Positions 12,180 to 23,831 are shown, numbered from the stretch's first letter. The stretch: 64,000 nt of DNA from Eutrigla gurnardus (GCA_963514095.1 OY741271.1:7719976-7783975); one strand, 5' to 3'. Numbers and translations are program-made. The notes: generated from the letters alone by a model not told the origin.

Positions 12180-12322
12180 CAGCCCTGTGATAGACTGGTT
12201 ACCTTTCTGTCTCTACATGTCAGCCCTGTGACAGACTGGTTACCTGTCTGTCTCTACATGTCACCCCTTTGACAGACTGGTTACCTGTCTGTCTCTACAT
12301 GTCAGCCCTGTGATAGACTGGC
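12180..12322. repeat. 41-bp minisatellite, 3.5 copies
   Basis: Units start at 12180, 12221, 12262 and 12303. Each begins CAGCCCTGTGAYAGACTGG (third unit CACCCCTTT...) and the first three end TCTGTCTCTACATGT. The array leads directly into a dispersed-repeat tail (next entry), so it looks like a local expansion of the start of that tail. Confidence 0.85.
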
Positions 12323-12440
12323 GTCCTGCCCAGGGTGAACCCTGCCTTCGCCCAATGTCAGCTAGGATCGGCTCCAGCCCCCCCGCGACCCTGAATACAG
12401 GATAAGTGGTAGACGATGGATGGATGGATGGATGGATATA
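12323..12440 (+). repeat. Dispersed retroelement tail ending in (GGAT)n
   Basis: The text runs from CCTGCCCAGGGTGAACCCTG through GGCTCCAGCCCCCCCGCGAC and GATAAGTGGTAGACGATGGA to (TGGA)n at 12415-12435. This is a very common teleost repeat tail, probably the 3' end of a LINE/SINE family; I cannot name the family with confidence. Confidence 0.65.
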
Positions 12441-12937
12441 TTAGGTGAAAATTAAGATAACAAAAGGCAAAAATAAATAAATACTTACAAGTATACTCAA
12501 ATATAATTGCCATGGAAAATGATCCAGAGGAGTGAAAAAAAAAACAATGTTCACTCAGGAGGACAGGGGGAAAACAACTCCCGGTTAAAATAATAACCAG
12601 TAACCCAGCAGGAAACAGAAAACAGAGCGGTATCAAAGTAGCAAATAAGCCGGAACAAATAGCGAGCACTCGCCATAGGGGCCCATTGGTGGTGAACACA
12701 GTAGGCGATGGCTCCAATGCGTGTCCAGAAGAGCAACAGTGTGTGTGGGTATCAGCGGTAGACGATAGCTAGCAGCGAGCTGTTGTCCTGCTAGCCGATG
12801 GCGCCAGGGGAAACTGCTCCCCTTGTAGTTACTTTTATCCTTTGTTACTTTTTTATCCATTTTTAAGCTCATATTTAAACACGCTTTTTTTTACTGGTCT
12901 ATTTTAAGCACATTTGTTATCCGGCTTGCATATTTTG

Positions 12938-14158
12938 ATGATCAGACGTCAGGATCTCTACCGAGAACCGTACTCTCGTGCTGCTGCTGGGGAAGCCGAG
13001 GCCCTGGCAACCATGCCTGCCATGCCATGTGAAGACAGTGAGCTTCTAAAAAAGGCAAATAAAACGATATCAGACCTTAAGGAGGACATCCGTCAACTCT
13101 CTGACGAACTGCAGAAAAAGGGCTCACTGCTGACTAGTTTCTCCTCCCATCTCCCCGTACTGACCAGTTATTTAGCAGCCGACCAGTCCAAAAAACAACG
13201 AAGCACAACCCTGCAGGATACAGTAGTGTGGGATCCATCCCCCGGTTGGCGGCCCTCCTGCTCAACCCCAAATCATGGGTCAACCTGGGCTGAGGTGGCA
13301 GTCCAGGGATGTAAGAGAGGCTTGGCTGGGTCTGTCTCTCCACCTCCCATTAACCTCTCCAACCACTACACTGCTCTGGCCGATGACGGCCCGCAAGATT
13401 CTGAAAGAGGCTGTGCTCCGCTGCTCCGGACCCGGCGGGGAATCATTCTCCCACCACTGATGCCGCTGGCTGCCAGGGGAGCCAGAAACCATCACCCCCC
13501 TGTCCCCTTTGCTCCCCAACCACACTAATAATTGGTGACTCAATCACAAAAAACATATGCTCCCTTAATGCCGCAACGCATTGTTTTCCTGGGGCCACTG
13601 TCCCCGGCATCATGGATAAACTTCCAGCGCTACTGAACTCTCTCGGGCTCTCCATCCAACGTTTCATAGTGCATGTTGGATCAAATGATACAAGTAGAAA
13701 GCAGTCCGAGCTGACCAAAAATTATTTTAAAGATCTTTTTAGGTTTTTAACAATCTGTGGAAAGTCCGTCTTCATTTCCGGTCCTATTCCAACTCGAGCC
13801 CGCGGGGCAGAACGTTTTAGCAGAATCCTCTGCCTCAGTACCTGGCTTCAGTCCTCCTGCTCTGCCCACAATTTAGGTTTTATCGACAATCTGTTCTGGA
13901 ATTGTTCCTCCCTTTTTAGAGCTGACGGGGTTCATCCGAGCTGGCTAGGTAGCAGCATGCTTACAGACAATATCCTCCACACTGTCCAATCTGCCACACA
14001 TGCCAGACTGTTGACCTGCCATGCCCCCCTGGTCCCTGACAAGTCTTCTTCGTCGCTCAATACTCCGCGATCACTCACTACAGAATCTCCCTCTTCTTCT
14101 CCAGTAGCTCCTCAGGCCATTGTTCACAGTGTTAACCCCCCCTACTGTCCCTCCATAG
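12938..14158 (+). pseudogene. LINE ORF1 with coiled coil and SGNH-esterase-like domain
   Basis: ORF1 proteins of L2/CR1-type LINEs bind RNA and often carry an esterase domain. From the ATG at 12938 there is a coiled coil (LLKKANKTISDLKEDIRQL), a Pro/Ser-rich linker, then an SGNH hydrolase-like domain: IIGDSIT near 13525-13550 (nucleophile block), VHVGSND near 13668 and DGVHPS near 13925 (Asp-His block). A one-base frameshift around 13460-13525 separates the first part from the esterase part. The reading frame is cut at 14158 by the hAT insertion. Confidence 0.75.
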
Positions 14159-16104
14159 CAGTGTCAATTTTTGGCTGCTATTTTAGATTTAAGGGGTGTC
14201 CACACCGGAAGAACTGCCCGACTCACGTCAGTAAATGAAGTTGGGCTACTTAATATTCCCGACTCGAACAACGACATGGGCGGTTCACACCTACGGAATT
14301 ACAGCCGACGCCATACGTTCCGCGCTTGCGCGAGATGTAATGTCTCCACAACAACAGGCGGCGCTAATCTGTATTGTGGGCCAAAAAACACGAAAACCGG
14401 AAGTAGCCGGTCCTCTCTAGACCATAAACACAGAGCACGCTGTCCTCACCAGTCACTGTTGTCAGCAGAGTGAGGTTGTAGACTGTACTCGCCTTAAGAC
14501 TAAAGGCGAGTCCAAAATCGGCGTCTTTGAGAGAGTCGGCGTCCGTGACATGAGTCTACTTGGTGTGGTCGCTCGAATCGGCCCACGTCGGCGTTCATTT
14601 CAGCCGATTCAAATGTATAATCCGCCATTCGAGTCGGTCATTCTTTTACCATTCTGATTGGTGGAGGCTAGCAGCTTGACTAGCGAATCAGTGAAGCCCG
14701 GAAGTGATGATGGTAAACATACCAGATAAACAGTGGAATCGAATAAGAATTCCACTTCCATAAGAATAAGTGCGAGAGCTGACAAGGCCGGTGTCTCCGT
14801 ATCGACATCATCCAACATTTTAGATTTTTCCGTTCAGAGAGTAATCACAACTACAGTCTACAACCTCACTCTGCTGACAACAGTGACTGGTGAGGACAGC
14901 GTGCTCTGTGTTATGGTCTAGAGAGGACCGGCTACTTCCGGTTTTCGTGTTTTTTGGCCCACAATACAGATTAGCGCCGCCTGTTGTTTTGGAGACATTA
15001 CATCTCGCGCTAGCGCGGAACGTATGGCGTCGGCTGTAATTCCGTAGGTGTGAACCGCCCATGTCGTTGTTCGAGTCGGCCATATTAAGTAGCCCGACTT
15101 CATTTACCGATGCGAGTCAGGCAGTTCTTCCGGTGTGGACTCGCCTTTAGTCTTTAGACGAAAATGCTTATTAGTTTTAGTCACATTTTAGTCATTGTTT
15201 ACCTTCATAGTTTTAGTCTAGTTTTAGTCTATGAAAAGTAAAAACATTTAAGTCAACTTTTAGTCAACTTTTAGTCATTACTTTTAGTCACATTTTAGCA
15301 CTGCTGCCCCCATGCGTCTGCTTTAAGCTGCCGGTCCATAACTTGGCCTATGTTGAATCTGTTGTCTCATTCTTTTCCTATGGGCTGCATGTGGCGAGCT
15401 ATTACAACAGGACAATTCTATTCCATCAAGCTTCTAGCTGCTTCTGTCTATGAAATATGGATATTATTTTGGGTAGTGTCCATGGGCGGTTTTGTTGCCA
15501 GGAATGGTCCTTTCCACTCCCTGCCCTAAATATGTGTGTATATAGTGTACTTCTTCTGTGCCATTTATGTATTTAACTACAATAACTCTTTGACCGTCAT
15601 TTGCTCTGCTGTGAACTCCTCCGTGTCTCCCGTTTGGGCAAACACAACGACCCACGGCCAAGCGTAAATCAGGCTTTCCGATTGGCTGTAAAAGCCGCTA
15701 CGGGAGCCAATAAGAGCGTCCGATGCATAAACGTAACTCTATACGTTACTAGCAAGATGGCGGATGAAAATAATGATCGATATACATAAACAAAATAAGG
15801 AAATGCGCCACGGAGACGAGGAGACATCTAGTCACATCTTTACAACTTTACGCATTCGTTTTGTTGTCAGAAATAAATCACTCACATGGGCAAGCAGGGT
15901 ACCGTTGTTTAGCCCCATTTCTCTAGTTTAAGAGGGAAAAAAAGGTCCCGTCCCGTCTTGTTAACGAAAACGAAGCAGACATCTCGTCATAGTTTTTATC
16001 ATCAAGGATCTATTTTTAGCTCGTCATCGTCTTGTCTTAGTCATAGAAAAAATGCTTTTGACGAACATATTTCGTCATAGTTTTCGTTAACGAAATTAAC
16101 ACTG
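14159..16104. mobile_element. hAT-like non-autonomous element in LINE ORF1
   Basis: The left end CAGTGTCAATTTTT and the right end CGAAATTAACACTG are inverted copies. The flanks CTCCATAG (14151-14158) and CTCCAAAG (16105-16112) match at 7 of 8 positions, as expected for an 8-bp hAT duplication. The interior is rich in TTTTAGTC/GACGAAAA motifs and has no transposase. A separate fold-back (14192-15146) sits near its left end. Confidence 0.75.
14192..15146. mobile_element. Fold-back Harbinger-like element with about 295-bp inverted arms
   Basis: Arms 14192-14487 and 14852-15146 are near-perfect inverted copies (for example CCACACCGGAAGAACTGCC versus its complement). TTA flanks both ends (14189-14191 and 15147-15149), consistent with a Harbinger duplication. 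Inside, at 14498-14513, the sequence GACTAAAGGCGAGTCC repeats the right terminus together with its external flank, in inverse orientation, so the element may be two ends joined. It has no coding capacity. Confidence 0.75.
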
Positions 16105-16348
16105 CTCCAAAGCAACAACACCACCATTTTCCCATACAGACCGTTTTAACTGTAAGGCCTCCCCCGTGGAAACGCTCCACTGTATGCAGTGTCAATGCAG
16201 CTCATCTCCTTCTGACAACCCATCTCCACCGGGGTCGTGGCGGCCCGCGTTTAAATGAACTATGTCCTGTGGACTCCTCCGTCATTGGATGTCCTTGGTT
16301 GTCAGGCTGCAGTGGAGGTGGCATGGACAAATCTATTTCATCTCCCTG

Positions 16349-17741
16349 CCTACAGATGGCACTCTTTAATGTTAGATCACTCCCCAAGAAGACATTTATT
16401 GTTAATGACAATATCACATCCCACAAATTGAACTGTATGTTTCGCACTGAAACATGGCTGGATGCCTCAGGCAATTCCGAACTTCTTGAAGCATCACCAC
16501 CTGACTTTTCCTTTTCACACTGCTTTCGCTCCAATCAGAAAGGTGGCGGCATGGCAGCTCTTTTTTCCAATTTGTTAGCCTTTTAAGGATGCTTCTCTTG
16601 GTACTTACTCCACCTTTGAATACCTAGCCATTGCTATGAAGCCACCAAACTCTTGTCTAATGGTCACAATTTACCACCCACCGCCGAACAGAGTAGGTTT
16701 CATCTCTGAGTTTGGTGAGTTTCTATCTGATATTGTGACAAACTACGACTGTATACTCATTTGTGGTGGTTTTAATATTCACATTGATAACACTGCAGAC
16801 TGTTATGCTATGCAATTTACTGATCTGTTGTCTGTGTTTAAGCTTACACAACACATTTATGTACCCACTCACACTCATGGTCACACTTTAGACCTTGTTA
16901 TTTCTAAAGGCCTAGACATCTCCTGAACAAATACCTTTGATGTTGGGATCTCTGATCATCTTTGTATCCTCTTCAATGTTGCTTGGTCAACTAAACGTTC
17001 ATCTGGCATAAAGACAATTTTTAGGCGCAACATTGGGGAAGACACTCCAGAGGCTTTTATTACTGCTTATTTCTCTACTGATTTTATTTGTGATAGTTTA
17101 GGCCTATCCTCAGACTGATTAATTAGTCAAGTGTTTTAATGCTTCTGTTCCACAAATTATGGATAGCATTGCACCAATGCAACTTAAGTCTGTCTCAAAA
17201 AAACAAAAGCCACCTTGAAGGGCATCTAAGAGAATAAGCACTTTTAAAAGAACCTGACGCAAATATGAACGTAAATGGCGCAAGACTAAATCACAGGTTG
17301 ACTTCATGAACTATAAGAGTCACATTCTTATGTACAACTGTGAAATGAAAAAAGCTTGACAACAGTACTTCTCTCAGATTATATCAGATAGTTCAAATAA
17401 TTCTAAAGTGCTGTTAAATACCATTGACAGACTAATCAACCCTCCGCGTTTGATACGCTATGAGCTCCACACTAAAGAGAAGTACAATCTGCTTGCTACA
17501 TTGTTCAGTGAAAAAACTTCAACTATCAGGAGCAGTATCACATCATCCTCCACTAATGGCTTCAATTCTCAATCTCTTAGCCCACCTCTGCCCGATAGTA
17601 CGGTTACTCTCCACAATTTCGCTCAAATCCATCTGAATGAGCTGGTAGAAGTCATCCAAAAATTAGGCTCAGCTACTTGCTCCCTCCCTGTATGTCAGCT
17701 GCTTGGCTGCTGACATACTTCATATTGTCATTACCTCCCTG
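16349..17741 (+). pseudogene. LINE endonuclease and linker region (ORF2 N-terminal part)
   Basis: An APE-type endonuclease begins with ALFNVRSLPKKTF (about 16360) and continues with RTETWLDASG, IYHPPPNR, a GDFN-type motif mutated to GGFNIHID (about 16760) and PTHTHGHTLDLVIS (about 16870). Stops or frame changes occur near 16582, 16924 and 17116. The linker to the reverse transcriptase (for example FSEKTSTIRSS, then VEVIQKLGSATCS at 17650-17690) follows before the LTR-like segment interrupts. The catalytic Asp of GDFN is lost, so the enzyme would be dead. Confidence 0.78.
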
Positions 17742-18358
17742 TTTGTCATGGTTCGGCCGTGACAGCCTGAGGGCTATTGCACGAAATCTAGATAAGGGAT
17801 TAAGCCAGGATATTCCGGTTATCCTGGCTTACTTTATCCATGATCCGGTTGCACGAAAGCACAGGCACCTAAGTTACCATGGAGATTTATTCTGTGCTGT
17901 TAGCCTGGTCTAACAGCCAGGCTTGATTAATCCTGCTGCTTTATCTGTTCAGTCAGCTGTCACTCCAATCGGAATATAAACATGTTTCATAATTATTCTC
18001 AGATTATTATTATTTATGATTGTTTTAAACCTAGTTCATTTTTTATTCGCCTGCATGAAAGTTCCAGGAATAAATTGTCCGTTAAATAGACTTTTAATAC
18101 ATTTAATTTAACAGAACCATTTAGGCAGCCTCATTAGAATCATTCATGTGATAGTTTGCTCATATTGCTGTCAGAAGTTTGATAAAAAGCTAGGTCTAGA
18201 CTTTGATTTATTTCATTGTCTAGGCAGAATACAGAATATAACAGAACATATGAAGTTGTAAAAATGACCGATTAAGTTGCAAATGTGTTTTCAATTAAGT
18301 CAAAGATGAGAGCAATCGGCATATAAGGGTCCCATTGACATGTGATCCGTCTTTCACA

Positions 18359-19669
18359 ATGGCCTGTCCATTTCTGAATGACGTGATCGACGATGAGGCG
18401 CTTATCCTCAGGAGGGCTTTCCGGCGTGAGAGAGTGTTCCGGGACAGGTTTGATCCACTGGCCTTACCTGACGAAGTCCTATATGAGCGTTATCGCTTTT
18501 CAGGCGATGGGATCCATTACATTTGCCGACTGCTGGGTCCTAAAGTCCAACACAGCACAGCTCGGAGCCAAGCCCTCACCATACCCCAAATGATATGTGT
18601 AACACTGCCTTTCCTCGCAAGTGGCACATTTTTATACACCATAGGGGATGCTGAAAATTTGAATAAAGGGACTATTTGCCGCACTATCAGAACAGTGTAC
18701 CTGGCATTGAAGTCCATTTCAAACATATTCATCACCTTCCCTGGCCACAGAAGAATTTGTTACATCAAAGAGGAAGATTGCTGGTATGTATTAAATATTA
18801 CAAAAAGTGTCCTATCATAACAGAGACGGATAACACATTATTTTGTGCTACAGCGTTCCCTAATGTCATCGGTGCGCTGGACTGCACACATGTGCGCATC
18901 AAACGGCCCTCAGGGGAACATGAGGGGGATTTTGTGAACAGAAAATCCTTCCATAGCATCAATGTTCAGGTGAGAAAGACTTATGGATAGCCTACTGTCA
19001 ACTAAATAAATTAATTCTGATTATATGTATATATATTATATGATTAACAGGCATTATAATGTATGGTTTCAGGTTATCTGTGATGCCTACAACATCATTT
19101 CTAATATAGAGGCAAAGTGGCCCTGCTCGGTCCACGACTCTCAAATCTTTCGGGCCAGTAATGTCTACCAGAGATTATCACAAGGTAAGAGACAAATTAT
19201 TTGTTCTTTGGGTTTTATTGAAAACGACCTTAAAAACATCAGTGTCAAAAGGTATACAATGCTATAGTTTTAACGATAACATTTTATATTCACAGGTGAA
19301 ATATCAGGTGTGTTGCTGGGAGACAAGGGCTATGCATGCCAGACGTTCTTACTTACTCCCCTTGCGGACCCACAGACAGCAGAACAGCAGGCCTATATCC
19401 GGGCACATGCTAGAACACGGGCCCGAATTGAAATGACATTCGGCCTCCTGAAGTCCCGTTTTCAGTGCCTGCACCACCTCAGGGTCACACCAGACAGGGC
19501 ATGTGACATAATGGTTGCCTGCACTGTTCTGCACAACATTGCCTGTCTCAGGAAGGAAAGGGCCCCCACAGTGCAAGCAGAAGTGGACTGGGACAACGCT
19601 GGACTGCATGATGATGACATCAATGAGAGGCTGGTCAGGGAACAGTACATTCAAAATTATTTTAGTTGA
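18359..19669 (+). pseudogene. Harbinger-2 nuclease (HARBI1-like), one frameshift
   Basis: Four exons can be placed by canonical splice sites: 18359-18783, 18854-18969, 19073-19184 and 19296-19669. The N-terminus (MACPFLND, DPLALPDEVLYERYRFSG) matches the family; catalytic motifs are LDCTHVRIK (Asp; the usual IDGTH is altered), SVHDSQIF (Asp) and ARIEMTFGLLKSRFQ (Glu), with LLGDKGYACQ in exon 4. Exons 2, 3 and 4 join in phase, but exon 1 is out of phase with exon 2. The segment after IKEE is shorter than in relatives, as if about 8 bases were lost near 18772. Coding length plus eight would give 345 codons. The gene is nearly complete but probably dead. Confidence 0.85.
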
Positions 19670-19819
19670 TTTTGTTTGTGGATGAAGCCCATTCTTTTGG
19701 CCATTTGATTTTCCCTTTGAACACTGAAATAAATACACAGGACAACTTACAATTGTGTTTGCATTCTGTAGTCAATCACCCAGCTTGGGAGAGAGAGATA
19801 AGAGAGAGAAAAAAAGTGA

Positions 19820-21190
19820 TTAGTACATTGTGATACAGTCATGCTTAAAGTGTGATCTGAAATAGCTTACGTCTCTTTCTAGTTTAAGGATTTCAAGATC
19901 CAGTTTCTGTAGTGTCCTCCTTTTTATTTCAATGTCCAGATCGACTTCCTGTAGCTTTTGTCTTTGTACATTGATTTTGAGATCTGCCAGCTCTATCTGC
20001 CTTTTCAGGTGAGTAGCATAAAGCTGCCTGACAGTGTGTGAATTCTGTAAAACATCCATCAATTTTCAAAGCAGGAATTAGCATAGCACAAATTGTGCAT
20101 AATTTGGTTTTTCCCTTAGTCAATACTCACAATGTTGGCAGACTGGCTCTCACGATGTACATCTTCTGGGTCCTGTTGGAAATAACCCCCAGCACTACAT
20201 CACTGACACCTTGGTTCTTATGGACTAAATTAGTATTCCCACAAGATTGACATGATACCTCAAGCCTTCTGGAGTCCACCGACAGGGTCTCCTCATCATC
20301 TGCTGCAGCAGAAGTGCCTTCCCCCTGCCACACACACATAAATTAGAACTTGTAGGCTATTTAGAGAATATGCCAAGCCTATGCTTCTGGTGAATAATAC
20401 TCACTGGATTATCATCTGGTGGCTCCAGCAGGGTGACAGTGTTGCCAGACACTGCAAGGTAAGCCAGTTTGTAGAGTTCACAAACCCTATTAAATGGTCG
20501 ATTGTGTTCCATATACACACACAGTGTAATAACGTACCTTGTATGAAGGAGGCAATTGCTGAAGGACAGAGTCTGTGGCTGTCCCCCCTATGATCCCTTC
20601 CATCACAGGCCTCCCTTGGTTAAGGTCTAGGGCGAGCTCCTCAGCTGGCGTTAGGTCCGTGGTTGGTGGGCCACCCCCCGTACCTGATAAATGAGCCTTT
20701 TTCTTGAACGCTAAAAATCAATACACAGTAAAATATGTAAGCAGACAGCTTCTAACTAATTTCTGTAACTCATGTGTACATTGGTATAAAAATCATTGCA
20801 CTTACCACCCTGCAAAATGTTCTTGTATTTGACCTTCACTTGGTGCCAAGTCCTCTTTGGTCCAGTCATGTTTGTTCTGAATATGTGCAGAGAGCGAGAT
20901 ATTTGAACATATGGATGTCGTGTACATTGTGGATAAGTGTTTACAATTAGCCTGGCAAATTTACAGAGTAACATTAACTTCGAGTGATCATTTTCAACAT
21001 GTTAATTTGTAAAAATGAGTGCCACTTACGCATTCAGTCGGTCCGCTATTGCCTGCCAGCCCTTTTCTCGTTCTTTAATAATAGCCGCCGTGTTTCCTTT
21101 TCTGCATATCATACTCTTCACTTCCTCATAAGTTTCCATTATAAGCCTCTGCTCCGCGGCAGAGAAGAAAGCCGCACGCGTCTTTTCCAT
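19820..21190 (-). pseudogene. Harbinger-2 Myb/SANT-like partner gene, multi-exon
   Basis: Minus-strand exons by splice consensus: 21190-21030, 20876-20806, 20710-20538, 20451-20405, 20324-20131 and 20044-19820. Exon 1 starts MEKTRAAFF and carries the SANT/Myb_DNA-bind_5-like helices (EQRLIMETYEEVKSMI, then EKGWQAIADRLN); exon 2 adds TWHQVKVKYKNILQ. The last exon is a long coiled coil (IELADLKINVQRQKLQEVDL). Exons 1-3 join in phase; the exon 3 to 4 junction is off by one base and the last junction also fails to join cleanly, so one or two small lesions are likely. It should bind element ends together with the nuclease. Confidence 0.78.
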
Positions 21191-21560
21191 GTCTGCATCA
21201 GTGAATCTGTGCTCGACCTTGCGGTCCTCCTTTGAAATCCGTGAACGCTCACTCAACAGAATTACTTGCACCTGGCTTGACTTAGACGCCGCTTCTCATC
21301 CTGGCTTGGTGTACGTGCAACTAATTAAGCCAGGATGATCAGAGGGGTATTCCACCAAACTCGCTAATTAAAGCGGCGCTTACCTGGTCAAGCCTGGTTA
21401 GAACTAACGCCAACTTCCACTTGCAGCTAAACCCATTCCATTAACGCATTTCAGCTGCGCCTTGTTGAGGCTAATTCAAGCCAGGTTAACGTTGTCGTGT
21501 GTTACGCCGTTCACGGGATATGAAGCCAGACCAGAACCGTGAATGTCGAATCATCGAGAA

Positions 21561-21715
21561 AATGGCAGAAAAGACCAGAGCAAAAATTATTGATGGAACT
21601 GTACGAGGAGTACAAACCCATCATAACCAAAAAAGGGAATACTGTAGTGATAAATAAAAATTGTGAGGCTGCTTGGGCAAGAATTGCCGAGCGATTAAAT
21701 ATGGAAGTACCGTTA
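21561..21715 (+). pseudogene. SANT-domain first exon in composite element, copy 1
   Basis: An ATG at 21561 begins MAEKTRA and then shifts frame into EQKLLMELYEEYKPI, KKGNTVVINKNCEAAW and ARIAERLN, closely resembling exon 1 of the Harbinger-2 SANT gene. The frame change right after the start suggests a small ancestral deletion. No following exons are present. The second copy (minus strand, 40605-40408) has almost the same protein, so the defect predates amplification. Confidence 0.75.
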
Positions 21716-21763
21716 AGAGTAACATGTTCTAATATAACACTGACTACAAATTCTCAAACGTGA

Positions 21764-21833
21764 GGATAGCGTAGAGGTAATGCGCCGGCTTTGCATGCGG
21801 TAGACCACGGTTCAATTCATGACTATGGAACAT
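21764..21833 (+). other. tRNA-like segment in composite element, copy 1
   Basis: GATAGCGTAGAGGTAATGCG resembles an A box and CACGGTTCAATTCATG a B box, with a plausible anticodon-arm region (GCCGGCTTTGCATGC) between them. It is probably a tRNA-derived insertion or SINE head fixed in the element, because copy 2 has it too (40325-40395, minus). I do not claim a functional tRNA: the acceptor stem does not close clearly. Confidence 0.55.
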
Positions 21834-22107
21834 TGTGAAACATCTTTCTTTGGCCGGAACTCTCTCTCTCTTTCTCTCTTTTTTTTTAGATAGGCCTAGT
21901 AAATGCATCTACATTGACCAACTCATTTATCTCAACAATTTAATGAATACATTCAATGAACCTATTAATGAACTCACCTGAAAATTGCATGCAGCAATGC
22001 CTTTGTCATTGGGATCTATAACATGCTATTAATAATTCAATTCAAATTCAGCTGTTCCCCTGGAAAATGTCCCTTCCATCAGAACTGTCCGGGGTGAAAC
22101 TCTAGAT

Positions 22108-22749
22108 TTGGTCACCAGTTATAAGTATCTGGGATTCATTATTGATGATGCACTTTCATTCAAATTGCACATTCAAAATTTGATCTCTAAATTAAGGGTA
22201 AAGCTCGGTTTCTTCTACAGAAACAAATCATGTTTTTCACTCAGAGCTCGGACGTTTCTGATGTCAGCAACCTTCATGTCTGTCCTTGATTATGGTGATG
22301 TGGTGTATATGGCAGCTTCATCCAGCTGCCTCAAATCCTTAACTCCGGTCTATCACTGTGCGCTGAGGTTTATTACTGGCTGTAGTCGCCTCACCCACCA
22401 CTGTGAATTATACGCAAAAGCTGGCATGCCTTCCCTCAATGTAAGACGCCATACACATTGGCTGACCGTAGTTTTTAAGGCACTTCTTGGCCTGGCTCCG
22501 ATATATTTATGCATGTTCCTTCAGAGAACTGGAAGCCGCTATGCCTTAAGGTCAAATGACATTCTGCACTTCACTGTTCCTCGAGCTCGGACTGAATCGG
22601 GAAAAAAAGCATTCAGTTTCGCTGCCCCTTCTGCTTGGAATGCTCTCCAATCTGAACTGAGATTATCAGAACTTGTTTCATTGGAAGCATTCCACTCTAT
22701 TTTAAGAAAACGTCAAAGGAAAACTTTTGAACAGTGCCTATGTTCTTAA
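22108..22749 (+). pseudogene. LINE reverse-transcriptase C-terminal region
   Basis: A 213-codon open frame reads SYKYLGFIIDDALSFKLHI, then SVLDYGDVVYMAASSSCL, ALRFITG and a terminal SAWNALQSELRLSEL block. These segments follow the catalytic core in Jockey/CR1-type non-LTR reverse transcriptases. The polymerase core with YADD is missing because of 5' truncation. The first codon is not a genuine start. The exact LINE clade is uncertain. Confidence 0.8.
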
Positions 22750-22933
22750 TTTGTTACTGTATCTATATCTTCTGCACTTTATTTGCCTATCGACTTGCAC
22801 TTTAGTATTTGCTTATTCACTCGCACTTTAGTACTTAATATTTTAATGTTTTCATGTTTGTGATTTGCTGCTTGTTTGTTGTTGTCTGTCTGTCCTGATT
22901 GTCATGACGTGTGCTGCTGCCTTTCTTGGCCAG

Positions 22934-23607
22934 GGGTCCGTTTCACAAAGCAGGTTTAGTGAAAACCTTGAGTTAGTTAACCCTGAGATGAGGGAAACTC
23001 TGGTTTTTCGGTTTCACAAAGCCAGTTCAGCATAAATCTGAGTCAGTTACCCGGGTAACATACTCTGTGAACATAACCTGCTCGCTAGCAGGTTTGCTTC
23101 AACAAACCCTGAGTTTCTCCCTACATGTCTCCGCCTTTTTCCGGAATCTGAACCAACTCTGAAAAAATGTGCCGTCCTTTCATCGTCAACCTAATCGATA
23201 TGGAAATAAAAGTGATTCTAGCAGCTTTGCGTCGGGAGAGGATTTTGATTACCTTTCCTTCCAATCACATTAGTAATTGTCTGCCACGCCAACTATCGCT
23301 ACTTTGCTGCAGTTACGTTGCTCCGCTTTCTCAGGATGAGCTCGTTTTCTACATAAACACTCTAAATATCTAATGACGCTCTCCCCGTTGCCATGGTGAA
23401 TCGTAGTATCGGAGCTCCATTGATGATGGCTTTATAGAGTCGGCAGGCACGCGCGTAACTCAGAGTTTACATACTCAGAGTTGACTGAACTAATTCAAAA
23501 CCGCTGTTCTGAAACTGAAAACTCAGAGTTGCCCATCTCAGAGTTGGTCAACTCAGAGTTCAGTGTTAGGTTCAGAGTTTGTTGAACCTGCTTTGTGAAA
23601 CGGGCCC
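22934..23607. mobile_element. Harbinger-derived MITE with CAG flanks
   Basis: The 674-bp element has ends GGGTCCGTTTCACAAAGCAG and the inverted CTGCTTTGTGAAACGGGCCC, flanked by CAG (22931-22933 and 23608-23610). Removing it restores the LINE 3' UTR text GCCAG|GTCACCC. At 23167 it still carries the first codons of a HARBI1-type nuclease (DMEIKVILAALRRERI), showing it is a deletion derivative of an autonomous element. Confidence 0.85.
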
Positions 23608-23831
23608 CAGGTCACCCTTGTGAAAGAGGTCTTGATCTCAATGGGTTTTTTATCTGGTTAAATAAAGGTTAAGAATAATAACATCTTTATATCTATCATG
23701 TTTTTGAAAGTTATATTTGGGTTCGGGGGAAATTGTATGACATATTTATCATAGTTAAGGTAAAATGTTGGTCTAATTCTCTGATCTAAAGACAATTGTA
23801 CAGGCAAAAAAAAAAAGAAAACACACATGAG

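Larger units (their letters stand above)
22037..23673 (+). mobile_element. 5'-truncated LINE fragment inserted in composite copy 1
   Basis: A non-LTR retrotransposon 3' segment with the C-terminal part of its reverse-transcriptase protein and a 3' UTR ending GGTTAAATAAAGGTTAAG. The flanks share up to six bases (AATAAT). Copy 2 of the composite element preserves the uninterrupted site (TATTAATAATAACATC on the minus strand, around 40075-40090), which confirms the insertion. A MITE (22934-23607) interrupts the 3' UTR. Confidence 0.85.

Noticed and set aside
12180..12322. Regularly spaced repeats resembling a CRISPR array
   Set aside because: The units are contiguous 41-bp tandem copies without unique spacers, in a eukaryotic retroelement setting.
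21764..21833. Functional tRNA gene
   Set aside because: A and B boxes are present, but no convincing acceptor stem or terminator follows, and the segment is duplicated as part of a transposon.
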